A DNA stretch of 64,000 nt, taken from positions 434,001 to 498,000 of the forward strand of contig CADCXA010000006.1 of assembly GCA_902806565.1 (NCBI GenBank), given 5' to 3'. Shown piece after piece: positions 21,801 through 33,156 of this stretch. This DNA comes from Hypoxylon rubiginosum (taxonomy: Eukaryota; Ascomycota; Sordariomycetes; Xylariales; Hypoxylaceae). A program made the position numbers and the translations under genes. Position 1 is the stretch's first letter; each line of letters begins with the position of its first letter. The notes under the pieces were generated by a model that worked only from the letters and a program-made list of their open reading frames with translations, did not search any database and was not told where the DNA came from.

Positions 21801-22048
21801 CTCCTTCTTGCGGTTGCCTTCCCCTTCCCTTTTCCTCGCGGTGATGACTTCCTAGCCTCCTTCTTTCGTCTCTTGAAGGATTCATAATTCCAGTCATCCC
21901 AGTCATCATCACTCCATTCCACTCTACCGGGAATCTCTGGTTTAAGCTTACGCTTGGTTGACGTTGTAGGAGCAGGCTCATGCACCGATCCGGAAGATTG
22001 AGTGGCGTCGTCATCCGATATGACGATGGAACTTGAATGTTGAGCCAT
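18854..22048 (-). CDS. SNF2-family DNA-dependent ATPase, ERCC6L2/Rad26-like
   Basis: Single exon, 1064 residues. N-terminal ~150 residues are disordered, with SDD and basic patches (KKEARKSSPRGKGKGKA). The SNF2 N-lobe shows GGILGDDMGLGKTVQVAAF (Walker A, residues ~214-232), ALIICPGSLIQNW, VVADECHLIKD (motif II as DECH, near 333) and GLTGTAIQNKYEELWALLNW. The helicase C-lobe shows KVLVFSHSVRLLKIL (near 590), STKAGGVGLNI and QAQDRAYRIGQ (near 681). Between the lobes lies a Cys-rich insert, FCPCGSTKKRGWCC (near 480). The order, the NIGYNASNERRYFKGVQ segment and the length fit the ERCC6L2/Rad26-like group, involved in nuclear DNA repair and chromatin translocation. The C-terminal 200 residues are acidic and rich in DTDSKVDSKVES-like repeats. 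Exact orthology was not tested. Confidence 0.85.
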   Translation of the reverse strand: MAQHSSSIVISDDDATQSSGSVHEPAPTTSTKRKLKPEIPGRVEWSDDDWDDWNYESFKRRKKEARKSSPRGKGKGKATARRRPRKGTTEKIGARQNDDSTSHSDAELVEGSLPGYIRDRRQQFDQNRELLREGGLRLPPDYSDVYFSDDERLADLEEKPQFDPKSGVKPCRPYKDIILEHSAGVIPASIAQYLRDYQVEGVKFLHRLFVYQKGGILGDDMGLGKTVQVAAFLTAMFGKTGDRRDAKRMRKFQRVKTDWYPRALIICPGSLIQNWKNELDRWGWWETDLYHGAGKDDVLSAARAGRLEIMITTYTTYKTNRDQVNRIPWDVVVADECHLIKDVKAEVTKAMNQLNSLCRIGLTGTAIQNKYEELWALLNWTNPGQFGTLAEWKNTICKPLTIGQSHDATIHQLSEARKTAKKLRFNLLPRFFLRRMKSLIAHQLPKKSDRVVFCPLSDLQREAYENLLDSELVDYVRSAWDFCPCGSTKKRGWCCYDKNEDGDSWRSLVFPIMISLQKLSNHFNLLIPRSSDIPDKQQRELRFLQAATPLTWEDHYTKRDSLLSLANPEYCGKWKVLRKLLKFWHTSGDKVLVFSHSVRLLKILQLLFNNTSYAYSYLDGSLAYEERQRVVDDFNSDPNQFVFLISTKAGGVGLNITSANKVVIMDPHWNPSYDLQAQDRAYRIGQVRDVEVYRLISTGTIEETTYARQIYKQQQANIGYNASNERRYFKGVQQDSERKGEIFGIQNLLTYHGDQIVLRDIVNKTNIAEAKAGVKLIDIDMDKAVEEADDDPLVKKEGSADDDETGGLKQLSTLLTKGDSKDSVLKPAGTRKAKHFDPIQAILASEGVEYTHENSEVVGSSKIEDELSRQAEMALSQDADPEARALFFEGLEASAATSIEYEYNPPVDVRRRQFCTMAKTFGFPSVTEFALAVESMTQEERRNCLETFYRKRAEKLKHLGEAETDTDSKVDSKVESDTDKDIKMVNVKTEDTIMHNVADTEEDTESEDAKMEDVKPSTPAVKREIEDVPSISAGAGVKKEDQSMKLPRASMTIFLSDDDETDEL

Positions 22049-22327
22049 GTTTCTTTTCGGTACAGAACGAAAAATGAAATATTCGCGTCATGCTAGATTG
22101 ACAATGAAATTAAATCCGTAGGTGATTAAAGTTAGGTAATGAAAGAACGCGCCACCGTGAAAGAGTACATATGTAGGGTGAGGTAGCAAGTTTGAGACGG
22201 CGCGAAAAGAAGGCGCTAGCACGTGACAGACAGTATATTCGCTTATCCCTCATAATGCATGCAAGGTGTATATCAATCTTCAATCTACCAGTCTACTTAC
22301 CACCAAGCTGAGAACAAAAGTCCATTG

Positions 22328-25300
22328 GTTTATAAAGCTATACTAATTATTAATATTTTTAAGCCGTGGTGGAAAAGAATAATTAATTTTACAAAAAATT
22401 TAAAGGACGTGCGTTAAAATATAATTAGTTAATTAAAACTTATTTTTTTTAATTAAAAAACAAGTTATATTTTATAGTAATAAAATACTTTTAATTATTA
22501 AATTAAGTTATTATAAAAAAGTAACTTAATAGTTTAATAGTTAAAATCGTGAAAACTACGGTGTTTTATAAAAATTTAATAAAAATAATTTAAATTTTTA
22601 TTTATATATTTATATTTATAATATAAAAAATAATATATTTTAAATATATATATTTTATAAAATAATATTAAAAATTAAATAAATTTAAACTTATAATTAA
22701 ATATATATATTTATTTATAAAAGTTTATATAATTTTATTTTTATTTATATAAACTTTTATAAATTTATTAATATTTTTTTAAAATAAAACTATTATTTAT
22801 AATAAATTATTTAATATTATTAAATTATTATTTTATTTATAAAGTTTATTATAAAAAATTATTTATAAATATATTTAAATATATTATTATTAATTTTATT
22901 ATAAACTTTTTTAAATATATATAAATAATAATAAATATTTTTAATAATTAATTATTTTATATTATTTTAACGTTAATTATTTTAAATTTAAATTAATTAT
23001 TTAAATTTAAAATATATTATAAAATATCTAAGAATATTTAAAAAATAAATATAATATATAATTATAAATTTATTAAGTTTATTATAATAAAAATTAATAT
23101 ATATTTATATTTTAAAAACTTTTATTATATATTTTTATATAATTATTTAAAAACGTAACTAATAAAGTTTATTTAAATTAAAGTTAAATAAATTATAAAA
23201 ATATTTATAAATATTTTAATATATAATAATTATAAAGAATTTATTAATTTTTTATTTAATAAATTTAACTAGATTTAATATAATAAAAAAAAGTGAAAAT
23301 TTATAAGTGTTATTATTTTAAATAATAATAAATAAGTTATTATATTAAGTTTTAATTATAATTAATTTTATATAATTATAATTATATTTATTAAATATTT
23401 AATTAAAATAAAAAAAAATAATAATAAGTTTTATTATTTTAATTTATATTTAAATAAAATTATAATAAATTTAATAAACTTAAATAAAAATAATTAATTT
23501 AATAAAAATAAAAGTGATTTTTTAAATTTTAAATAAATGTTTATTAAAAAAAATAATATTGTAAAATAAAAAAAAATAACTTAACCTGGTTTTAAATAAA
23601 AATAAATAAATAAAATAATAAAAAAATTAAAATAAAAAAAGGTTTAAATAAAAAAAATTAAAATAAAAAAAAAAGAAAATTAAAAAGAAAAATATTAAAA
23701 TTAAATATAAGTTAACTTTTTAAGGTTAAAATAATTTAATAATATTTTTAATATATAAAACTTAAGTTATTAATTATAAATAAATTTAAATAAAAAAGTA
23801 TAAAAAAAAAACTTAATTATATAAATTTATATAAACTATTTTAAGTTTTATTATTAACTTTATTATTTAATATTATTTTTATTAACTTTTTTAAATTAAT
23901 ATTTACTTTTTATATAAATATTTAAAAATGTTTTTAACTATTATTTATTTAAATAAACTTCGATATTTAAGGCTTTTTTTTTAAAAATATATACTTATTT
24001 AAGTTTTATTATAAATAAAAGTATTATTATATATATAATATATTTTTATAACTTTTTTTAAATTAATTTAATATATTATTTATTTTATTTAAAATATTTT
24101 TATAAATATTTATAATATTTATAAATAAATATTAATTAAAGTTAATATTATTTAATTAAAATAAAATATAAAGTTTATTTTATTTATTTTTATTTAATAA
24201 AATATAATAATTAATTACCTTATTTAAATTAAATATATTATATAATACTTAAAGTTTATTATATATAATATAAAACTAATTAAATTATTTATATATATAA
24301 TAAATATTTTAAATTTAAATAAATTAAATAAATTTATATTAAATTATAAATATATAAATATATAATAATATAATTTTATTTAATAAATAATATTATTTTT
24401 ATAATTATTAAAAAATTAAGTTATTAAAATATTTTTTTAAATAAATTAATATAAGTTTATTTAAATTAAAACTAACTTATAAAAAATAAAAAAAGTTTAT
24501 TATAAATAAATTTATACGTTAAAAAATAAACTAATTATTATAAAGTTTTAATTATTAGTTTTTAATTTTTTAGTTAACTATATTTTTATTATATAATAAA
24601 TAATTATAAAATTATAATAAATTAATAAATATTTAATTAATTTAAATTTATTTAAATAAATATAATAATAAATATATATTATTAATAAAAATATATAAAT
24701 TTATTTATTTATTTAATATTAATATAAAATTATTTAAGTTTATATAAATTTATATAAAATTAAAATAATTTATAAAATATATTTAAAAATGTTTATTTAT
24801 TTATATATCTTATAATAAATAATAATAAATAATAATTATAAGTTTTAGTTTATTATTTTAATTTAAATAAATAATTAAAAATATATATTTTTATTGTTTT
24901 ATAATATTTATATATTAAATAAAAATAAATTAAATTATATAAATTAATATATTATAATAAAACTATATAATATATTATATATAAATATTAATATTAATAT
25001 AAACCTTAAATTTATAAAACTTAAATTTATAGTAAATATTTATAAATTAAATATAATTTAATTTAAATATAATTTAATTATTACGGTATTAATTAAGTTT
25101 ATATGTTTATTATTTAATTTTTTTTAAATATAAACTTAAAAATATAATAAATATAAATATTTATAATATATTTATTTATTTTTAATATATATATATATAT
25201 AATATTTAATAACTTATATATTTTATAATATTATTAATATAATATTTATTTTTAAAAAACTTTTATAGTTTTTATATATAATTATTAAAAGTATTAAAAT

Positions 25301-27560
25301 TTAATTATTAATAAATATTAAAAAAATATTAAAAAGTTTTAACTTTTATATAAAATATTATAAAGTTTTTATTAAGTAATTATTAATAAAATTATTAATT
25401 ATTTAATTTTAATTTAAAAAAAAACTTATATAAATAAATTAATAAAACTTTAAATTTAATTATTTTAACTTAATTAAATTAAATACCTTATTATTTTAAT
25501 TTATTATATAAAATTTAAATTATTATTTAAATTTTATAAGTTTTTAAAAACTTATTATAAATTATTTATATTATAACTTAATTTTAATATTATTTAATAA
25601 TAAAATTATAATAAAATTTAAAATTAATTATTAATTATATTATTATATATAAACTTATAAAAATTTAAATAAATATAATAAAAATTATATAAAAAAAAAA
25701 AAATATTATAAAATAAATAAAAAATAAATAAACTTTTAAAAATAAAAATAATTTAAATTTTAAACTAAATAAGTTTAAATATAATTAAATAAGTTAATAT
25801 AAACTAATTATAATTAAAAAAAACTAAAATAAACTAATATTTAATTTTTATATAACTTTTTATTTTTATTTATTTATATTTTTATTTATTTTAATTAAAC
25901 TTTTATAAAATATTATTATATTTATTAAAAACATTTTATTATAAGTTTTATAAATTTAATTAAATTTAATATAAATAAATATAATTAATTATAATTTTAT
26001 AAAACTTAATTTTTTTTTTAATTAATTTTATTTAAATTTTTAGTTTTATTATTAACTGTTATTTAAAGATTTTTATAATAAAATTAAAATTATATTTATT
26101 TTTATTTTTTTTAAAAAAACTTTTTTTAGTTTATTTTTAACTTTTATTAATAATAATTAGTTTAATTAAATATAATTTAATTTATATAAACTTATAATAA
26201 ACTTATTAATATAAAATAAATAAATAAATATTATACTTAAAAATTAATAATTTATATAAACTTTATTAAATATATAACTTTTTTTTATTATATATTTAAA
26301 ATAAAAACTATATAATTTTTTATTTTTATATTACTAGTAAAATTTTATATTTACTTATAAAATTATTATAAAAATTATAATAATTAATATTTTTTATTAA
26401 CAGTTAAATTTTAATTTTAAAATAACTTTTTATTTATTTTTTTAAAACTTTTTAAGTTTAATTAAATATAATAAAACCTATAAAAAGTTAGTTTTTATTT
26501 TATAAACTATAAATAAATATATATAAATTAAAATAGTTTTAATAAATTTTTATATATTATTATACTTAGTTAAATATAATTAATTAACTATATAACTTAT
26601 AAATTATAAATTATTATTATTATTAAAATTTTAATAAGGTTTTTTAAATATTATATTTATTTAAATTTAATTATTTAAAAATAATATATTATTTAATATA
26701 ATTATTTAAACTTATTTAAACTTATTTTATTTTATTAGTTTAATTTTAAAGTAATAACTTTAATATATATATTTTTTTAAACTTAATTTATTATAAAAAT
26801 TATAATAATAAATTATTTATATTTTTTAATAAATTATAAAAAATATTATTAATTTTATATTAATTTAAAATAACTTAATATTATTTTAATAAATTTTTTA
26901 AAAATTATTTAATTAATATTTTATTAAAGTAAATTTATATAAGGTTATATAAACTTATATAATTATATATTTTTATAAATTTTATATATTAAAAATATAA
27001 TTATTAAATTTATTAAATTAAAAAAATTATAAATAATTTAATTATAATATTATTAGATAAAAATTTTATTATAAAAAAGTATTTAAAATTATAAATTACT
27101 TATTTTTATTATTTATTAGTTATATAAAGAAAATTTTTTTTATTATTTAATAAAATAAAAGGTTTTTAAATTTATATTTTTATTTTATTATATAATTATT
27201 TATTTATTTAATAATATTTAATTTTTTATAGTTTTAATAATATTTATAATTTTATATAAATATTTATATATTAAAATTTAAGTTATTTTTATTAAAGCTT
27301 TATAAATAACTAAAAAAAACCGGGCCTATTTAATATTTAATTTTATAGTAAAATTCTTTTAAGGATTTTTATAAGCCAGGTTTAACCTTTATAAAAAAAC
27401 TTAACTAGCTAAGCTTTTATAATTTTTTTTAACTTGTTATTTATATATATTATAATTATATTTAAGTCGATTTGTTAATAATATATTAAAGGGCTATCTA
27501 TTAGTTCTTTTTACGATAAACTAAAGTTATTTTACCTGGCATTCTTATAGTTTAAAGCCT
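22328..27560. repeat. extreme A+T block, probable RIP-degenerated repeat DNA
   Basis: Over about 5.2 kb the sequence is almost only A and T, with many 60-base stretches holding zero to three G or C. The change is abrupt at the left edge (after the SNF2 promoter) and more gradual at the right (27300-27560). No open frame of 60 codons occurs. The remaining C is mostly in ACT/ACTT and the remaining G mostly in AGT/AAGT, while CA and TG are rare, as expected if CpA to TpA mutation acted on both strands (RIP). The original element cannot be recognised. Small GC remnants persist near 23581-23593 (AACCTGG) and 27318-27388. Confidence 0.85.
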
Positions 27561-27700
27561 TTAGATAGGTATTCCATTAATCAGATATGGGTATGATAAG
27601 AAGTACCTTCCGCTGCTTTATTCGCGAATAGTGATTTAACCCCTCGAACGCCGTGCCATGCCATGCAATGTATAAAACATCAACCTCAATCTCCTCTTCA

Positions 27701-27719
27701 ACCTAACCTAACCTAACCC
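27701..27719. repeat. short CCTAA tandem (telomere-like)
   Basis: Four CCTAA units in a row just right of the A+T block, in the 3' flank of IMP3. A shorter version, CCCCTAACCTAACC, occurs at 18784-18797 on the other side. Units are five bases, so this is not a perfect TTAGGG telomere array. Confidence 0.5.
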
Positions 27720-27743
27720 AGCCCCCAGGCCAAAAAAAAAACA

Positions 27744-28461
27744 TCACAGCAGCTCGAAGTCGTCGAGCTTGTCGCGATACTTCATGATGTTCTGCTTGAT
27801 CTTGCTGCCGACGGCCCAGGTGACGAAGTCCTCGAGGTTGCGGGTGACGAAGAAGGCGGGGTCGGTGACGGTCTCGACGCCGACGCGGACGTGCCCCTGC
27901 TCGACGAGCTTCGTGGCCGCCTGCACCGTCTCGGCCATGCGCAGGCGCGTCATGACCACGGGCAGGCGCCGCCGCGCCATCGCCGACACCGTCACGCCGT
28001 GCTCCACGCCCGACAGCTTCGACGCCGACGACAAGATCCCCATATCGTACAGCTTGTCGAGCAGCAGCTGCTCGTGCTTCCGCCGCGCCGCGCTCTCGGG
28101 CGGCAGCAGGCTGAGGCGGTGGGCTAGTTGGCGCAGGGACTTCATTTATTGACAAGCGTTAGTTATCAAGGGCTTCCGTTTGCCAATTTGTCTGGCAGTT
28201 GTGTGGGATGATGCTTGCTTACGCCGCATAACCGGTTGTATCTGTGATAATCCTCCGGTTTTTGGATCATGTACCGCCGTATAACAGCCGCCTGTATAGA
28301 CAAGTTAATACAGGTCCTCGTCGGATAGGAGCGGGACGCTCGCTACTACGTGCAGCGCGCGGAAAGGGACTGACATCTCTGTGGTTATTATCCTGCTTCC
28401 ATGTGATGAAGTCTGTTTTTCGGAGCAAGCGCTGCTCGTGATGCTTGAGTTTTCGGACCAT
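27744..28461 (-). CDS. IMP3: U3 small nucleolar ribonucleoprotein IMP3
   Basis: Three exons on the minus strand: 28461-28375 ([29 protein letters not shown]), 28291-28223 ([23 protein letters not shown]) and 28139-27744 ([16 protein letters not shown]...). They total 183 residues, the same length as the yeast protein. All joins are phase 0; the second intron has a good ACTAAC branch site and acceptor GAAG. The C-terminal part carries the S4-type RNA-binding segment ([31 protein letters not shown]) and the ending [34 protein letters not shown]3 binds Mpp10 and the U3 snoRNA in the small-subunit processome and acts in nucleolar 18S rRNA maturation. A downstream ATG inside intron 2 would give a false 133-residue product. 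Confidence 0.95.
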
Positions 28462-28815
28462 GGTGTCTGCTCGCCAAACTGGATTGCTATTTCAGGTAGC
28501 TGTCGCAGAGAAAAGTCGTAGAGATTGAAGGTTGCGGCTCAACTTTTTCTTTCTTATCGACGCTCAGGAACTTCTTGAAGACCCACATAGATGATCCGAT
28601 AAGCTGGAAAACCCCTGTATCCGGCCCACCTGCGGGGTGCCTAGGTGCATTGACAGGGGCCAGGGAGCACTGGAACAATTGTTTAACCGCCCAAATTTCC
28701 AGAAGTTCAATTGATCGCGGAATGAGATCGCAGCATTTGAATTAAAGATATTCAACGCCATTGATAAACGACTCAATCACCTCGCACAGATTGACAAATA
28801 CACCAATCGCCCAAG
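28462..28815. promoter_or_regulatory. bidirectional promoter region IMP3 / mitoribosomal S18
   Basis: 354 bases separate the two start codons, which point away from each other. No classical TATA in a convincing place. A compact divergent promoter shared by two ribosome-assembly-related genes is inferred from layout only. Confidence 0.45.
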
Positions 28816-29744
28816 ATGCCGCCGAGAATACCAATCCTAGCTGCATTACGGCAACCCTCAACCCTCTTCAAAGCCCAGACGGCTGGTATAGCCACGACCA
28901 GCCCATCGCAAGCCAGTAAGTCGCAATCACATGCTCTCTCCATCTTCTCTACCCGACCTTCCAAGGGGGTAGCTAACACGGCGACACTTCCAGTCCGCAA
29001 AGACCTACAGACGACCGCCTCCTCGCTCGTCGACGTCGGCGACTCCTCCTCCTCTTCTCCTTCCTCTCCCGGCTCGCGATCCCCGAGGGGAGGCGCCGCC
29101 GCCGCCGCCGACCCCACGCGGGGCGCGCTGGACATCTACGAGTCGATGCGGGCCGTCCGGGCGCGGCGCGAATCGACGATAGAGGACGTGAACAAGGCCG
29201 CCCAGATGGACGACTACGCCCGGCAGATGACGCGCCGCTGGAACGTCGGCGAGGTCTACGCCCCCCACGACCTGAGCCCCAGCGAGATGGCCAAGTGGCG
29301 GCGCAACCAGGCCCGGAAGAAGGACCTCGTTGATATGTTGGGACTGCGGCCCCTGGATATGTACAGGGTGAGCGGTTGTGATTTCATTGATGTAGCAGCA
29401 GCAGCAGCTTGGACCCCTTTCTTCCCCCTTAAATATCGGTCATCTGGAAATAGGGAGACGGACAAGGATGTTTGACATGTCCTGATGATTACGGTTTGCT
29501 AACGCATCAGCCGCAGAATTTCTCCGTCATCTCCGAGTTCATGACAAGCCACGGCCGCATAAAGAAGTCGGTAGAGACGGGCCTGCGGCCGCCGAATCAG
29601 CGGAAGATGGCCAAGGCGATCCGGCGAGCCATCGGTCTGGGCCTCCATCCCAGCGTACACCATCACCCCGAGCTCCTGATGAGGGCAACCCACCAAATCG
29701 GCACGCAGAACATCGCCTCGATCAAGAAGGACTACAAGATGTGA
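28816..29744 (+). CDS. RSM18: mitochondrial small-subunit ribosomal protein bS18m
   Basis: Three exons, 28816-28915, 28994-29367 and 29511-29744, give 235 residues. The N-terminus (MPPRIPILAALRQPSTLFKAQ) looks like a mitochondrial targeting signal. The C-terminal exon (PQNFSVISEFMTSHGRIKKSVETGLRPPNQRKMAKAIRRAIGLGLHPSVHHHPE) is the S18 core, with the R-x-x-x-T-G-L-x-x-x-N-Q-R-K-x-A-K-A-I-R-R-A pattern. Intron 1 (78 nt) has GTAAGT, AGCTAAC and CCAG, but is a multiple of three and free of stops, so an unspliced form would add 26 residues in frame. Intron 2 (GTGAGC, GCTAACGC, ATCAG) contains a stop. The middle holds a Ser/Ala-rich disordered linker. The product belongs to the mitoribosome small subunit. 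Confidence 0.9.
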
Positions 29745-29866
29745 ATAATGAATTGTACAGCAGCTGCCGGCTTCCTTTTTTTATCCACTACGATGTATGT
29801 ACAGAGACAGCAAAAAAAACTATCTATAGATGTATGAATAGCGTTGTACAAGATCCATTCACATCA

Positions 29867-32300
29867 TCATGCTTTACACGGCCGACGGAGCTTGAATACT
29901 GCGAGCCCTTGGTCGTTTCGTCTCCTACCGTGCTTCTCTTTCAAGGCGTTCCATACTCGCGGGTATTCGCCTTTCGCCCAGGACTCGAATTCGTCTTTCG
30001 TCTCTTGTGATGGTAAAGCATTGAATACGATGCCGAGGCTAGGCGGGTGTTAGTCACATATACTAATATCTCTAGGTGCTATTAGGTACTCACTTGTGAA
30101 GATCAGGCCCTTTCCCAACGACATTGTCCATATTCTCTAGGAGCGTCTTTGCGTCCGCGAGATGGCCATGCGCAGCTGTCGTTACCACGTACGCCACGTA
30201 GATATTCTCGGGCACCTCGATCTCCATCCTCTTTATCTTCTCCCACAGCTCGTTTGCTAGGCCGTCACCGTCGGAGGTGATTTCGTATGTCCTGAAGACA
30301 ATTTCGAGCGTCGCGTAGGACGGGCCCTCAGGCGACATGGTGATCTCCTTCCAGAAGTCAAGTGCCCGATACGGCTGATCACAGGCTACATATCCGATCA
30401 TCAGTGCGTTGTAGAGCATCGTGTTAGGCTGTATCGTCGTGTCCATCTTTAGCATATTGTGGACCGTCTTCAAGCTCTCGTCGTCTGGGCAGCGGCCGAT
30501 GCCTTCCAGGAAACGAACATACGTTTCCAGGACCGGACGGAATGTTAGATTACCATGGGAGCGCATGTGCCCGAATACATGCGCCGCCATATCCGCGCGC
30601 CGTCTGTCAAAGAAAGCATCCATGATCCTTACCCGAGCCTCGACTGCTACCTCGGGAAAGAATTGGCGCAGCAGCGCGTATGCATCCCACACCCGCGCCG
30701 TACTGTTCTTCTTATCCAAGCAGTACTCCACGAAGGCTGTCCGAACCATGTGGCGCTCGGCGACGCTGTAATGAACCGTGTGAAGCGATAGCGTGTCTAT
30801 TACCTCGAATGTCTCGTCGTTTTTCAGAAACGCCATGCAAATAGAGACGACGGTTTCGGGTTCAAGTGTCACGCGCCGTTGTTCTAGATAACTGGTTACA
30901 TCAAGAACCCGTTCGTGGTTTGGATTTGGCACCGCGCACAAGGCACGGATAAAGGAGTTCAACACCGAAAGCTCCCTATCTTTAGTAGTCTCCTCCAGGT
31001 CCTGGAGAGACTGGTAAGCGGCAAATGCGCCATCGAGATCATTGGCGCGGATGCGGTACTCGAGTTGAAGCATGTACGTCTTATAATTCGGGTTAAACCC
31101 CATCTTCTTCGATAGCGCAAGGAAACGTTCGGCCAGATATGGGTCGTTCTTTTCCGTAGCAATCTTTACGAGACAATTTATCGTGCCTATATTCGGCTGT
31201 GCGCTAGGCTTATCTTTTGTATGTTCGTAAGCAACATTCATCATATGCTCAATATGATCGACACCTTTGCCGAGTAACATAATTGCCCACTGGAGAGAGG
31301 TATCCCAGGAAGGTTTATGGCTACCCCAAGGTCCGGATTCAAGGCCCGCGATGAGATTTTGGTAAACGCCCATAGCCCATTCCTGCTGGTCATTGCGAAG
31401 GGCAAACCTGAGTATCTCGTAGTATGTCGTAGGGGCCGGTGGGAGGTTTCTACTTATCGGTTTGTTGAACCAATGTTTTGTCTCGCCAGTGTTGTCTTTT
31501 TGTGCAAAATAAGTCGTCATGATGCCGTGGAGTGCTGGATCGTATTCCACGCCAGCTTTTCTTGCTTGCGAAACAAGATCCAAGAGTTCCAGCTCGTGAC
31601 CCTCTTTAGCAAGTCCCCGAATAACAGGTATGAAATGTCGTAACCGAACGGCGTCAGGTTCCTGCCCCCTCATTCCATAATAATAGTCCAATACCAAGTC
31701 CCTTGCTTCGAGAGCCTTGCCGTACTGCGACAGAGCAGCTAGCAAAGCATAGAAATCCTTAGCCTGGTGTGCGCCTCTCCGTTCCAACTCAGCATAAATT
31801 GTTCTTGACAGCTCGAGATGGTTCGTAAAATCGTCCCTCGGCGGCTTGGATAGGCACTCTCGAGCAGTTCGAAGATCATCGTCAGATAGTTCTGTATCTC
31901 GCGCATTGGTAGTCTGGGCTGAGAGATGCAGCAACACCCTATAAGCGCACATGGCCTGTGTAGAGTTCACCGTCCGGCCGTAGCGGGTTTTGTAGGCAAA
32001 GAATTCCCGCCATGCTTTCACAAGCTCGGCTCGCAGAGGCGGCCGGACACTGTCATTCTCTGCAGCTCGGTATTGGAGTAGGGTCTCGTAACCCGGCTCG
32101 GCGTCGATTTCCTTCAACGCCCTTGGAGCCTTTTGGAACAGTTTCATAAAGCTCCTTCTTTGAGGTGTTCTTGCGACTCTAGACCTTACGGGGTATACAC
32201 GGAGACTCGGCCGAGAGAGGGCGAAACTTGGAGGGAGGGTGGCCGGTAGCTCGCTCGCAAGAAGGCGGCGCAAGACATTGCGGGCCAATTGCGACCGCAT
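29867..32300 (-). CDS. cia84: PPR-type mitochondrial protein, complex I intermediate-associated protein 84-like
   Basis: Two exons, 32300-30094 and 30038-29867, give 792 residues. The join (donor GTGAGT, branch ACTAAC, acceptor CTAG, phase 2) extends the protein past the first in-frame stop by NLGIVFNALPSQETKDEFESWAKGEYPRVWNALKEKHG and on to RRPCKA. The start MRSQLARNVLRRLLASELP is a basic, acid-poor presequence, followed by RRSFMKLFQKAPRALKEIDAEPGYETLLQYR. The body consists of helical pair repeats of pentatricopeptide type (for example YAYKTYMLQLEYRIRANDLDG-like units and TMLYNALMIGYVACDQPYRALDFW). Architecture and N-terminus fit Neurospora CIA84, an assembly factor of the complex I membrane arm; the PPR/mitochondrial call is firm, the CIA84 name less so. 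It converges on the S18 gene with about 120 bases between stops. Confidence 0.75.
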
Positions 32301-33156
32301 AGTGGGAATTGGACTATGTATGCGGACTACTACGTACTCGTTAGCAATTATCCAACGTCTGGCATGGCTAGAATTATTGTTTTTTTACTCGCCTGTGCAT
32401 GGCTAGAGCTGTTGACGGCGTCAAAGGTGGCAAGACGGCATAGGAGGTAATATGCCGATATTGAAGCTTCTGAAAAATTGATAGGAGCTTCGGCGCGTCA
32501 TTCACGATTAGCGATAACCCCGTTACGATAACCACCGTTGCGGGCAGCATAAATGAACCTTCCTCAATCCATTAACTCCGCACCAGCTGGTACACAGCTG
32601 AAATGCAGCTGACAGGGCTGTTAAGATCCCATACTTCACTGACTTCAACGATTACCTGAATCTTTTATTCCTTTCGCTCTTCAAAGGCCAAGGATTCAAT
32701 TACATTATATCACATCTAATAATCTAATAACTCAAACAATATTTATTCATCTCGTTGACATAGCGTTAAATTAGAGATGTCTATCTTTCAAAACTCTGAT
32801 ATCTATGCTGATATTTATTGGCAGACTTGTTATCACGGTTTAGTATAAGACTCGAAATTGTATACCATTGACCGCCTCCTACATGGTGTTTAGGATTGTT
32901 GTTATGAGCCACTTAGAGGTCAAACCCTCTACCAAACTTATCCAAACGTTCACTTGGCCTAGTACTGCTCAAACCTGAGACATGGTCACCAATCAGATAG
33001 TTGTGCGTATTGAATAGGTGCACTAGTGACTACACGTGAGAGGCGCACACAAACGGCACAATACTCGTCGGTGTCCCATTCTTAAAAATATTCATTCTCT
33101 TTAGGCACATCTATAGTAGATCTTGAAGCAGACGAACCGGAACAGCATTAGCCGAC
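32301..33156. other. divergent intergenic region, nothing recognised
   Basis: AT-richer spacer between the PPR gene and the F-box-like gene. No supported frame. Confidence 0.45.

Noticed and set aside
22328..27560. Mitochondrial DNA insertion as source of the A+T block
   Set aside because: Composition is more extreme than fungal mitochondrial DNA, and no mitochondrial gene, tRNA or rRNA fragment is visible; RIP explains the CA/TG depletion better.
22328..27560. Complete centromere
   Set aside because: A single 5.2-kb block flanked at once by ordinary genes is small for the regional centromeres known in filamentous fungi; it cannot be excluded without chromatin data but is not supported.
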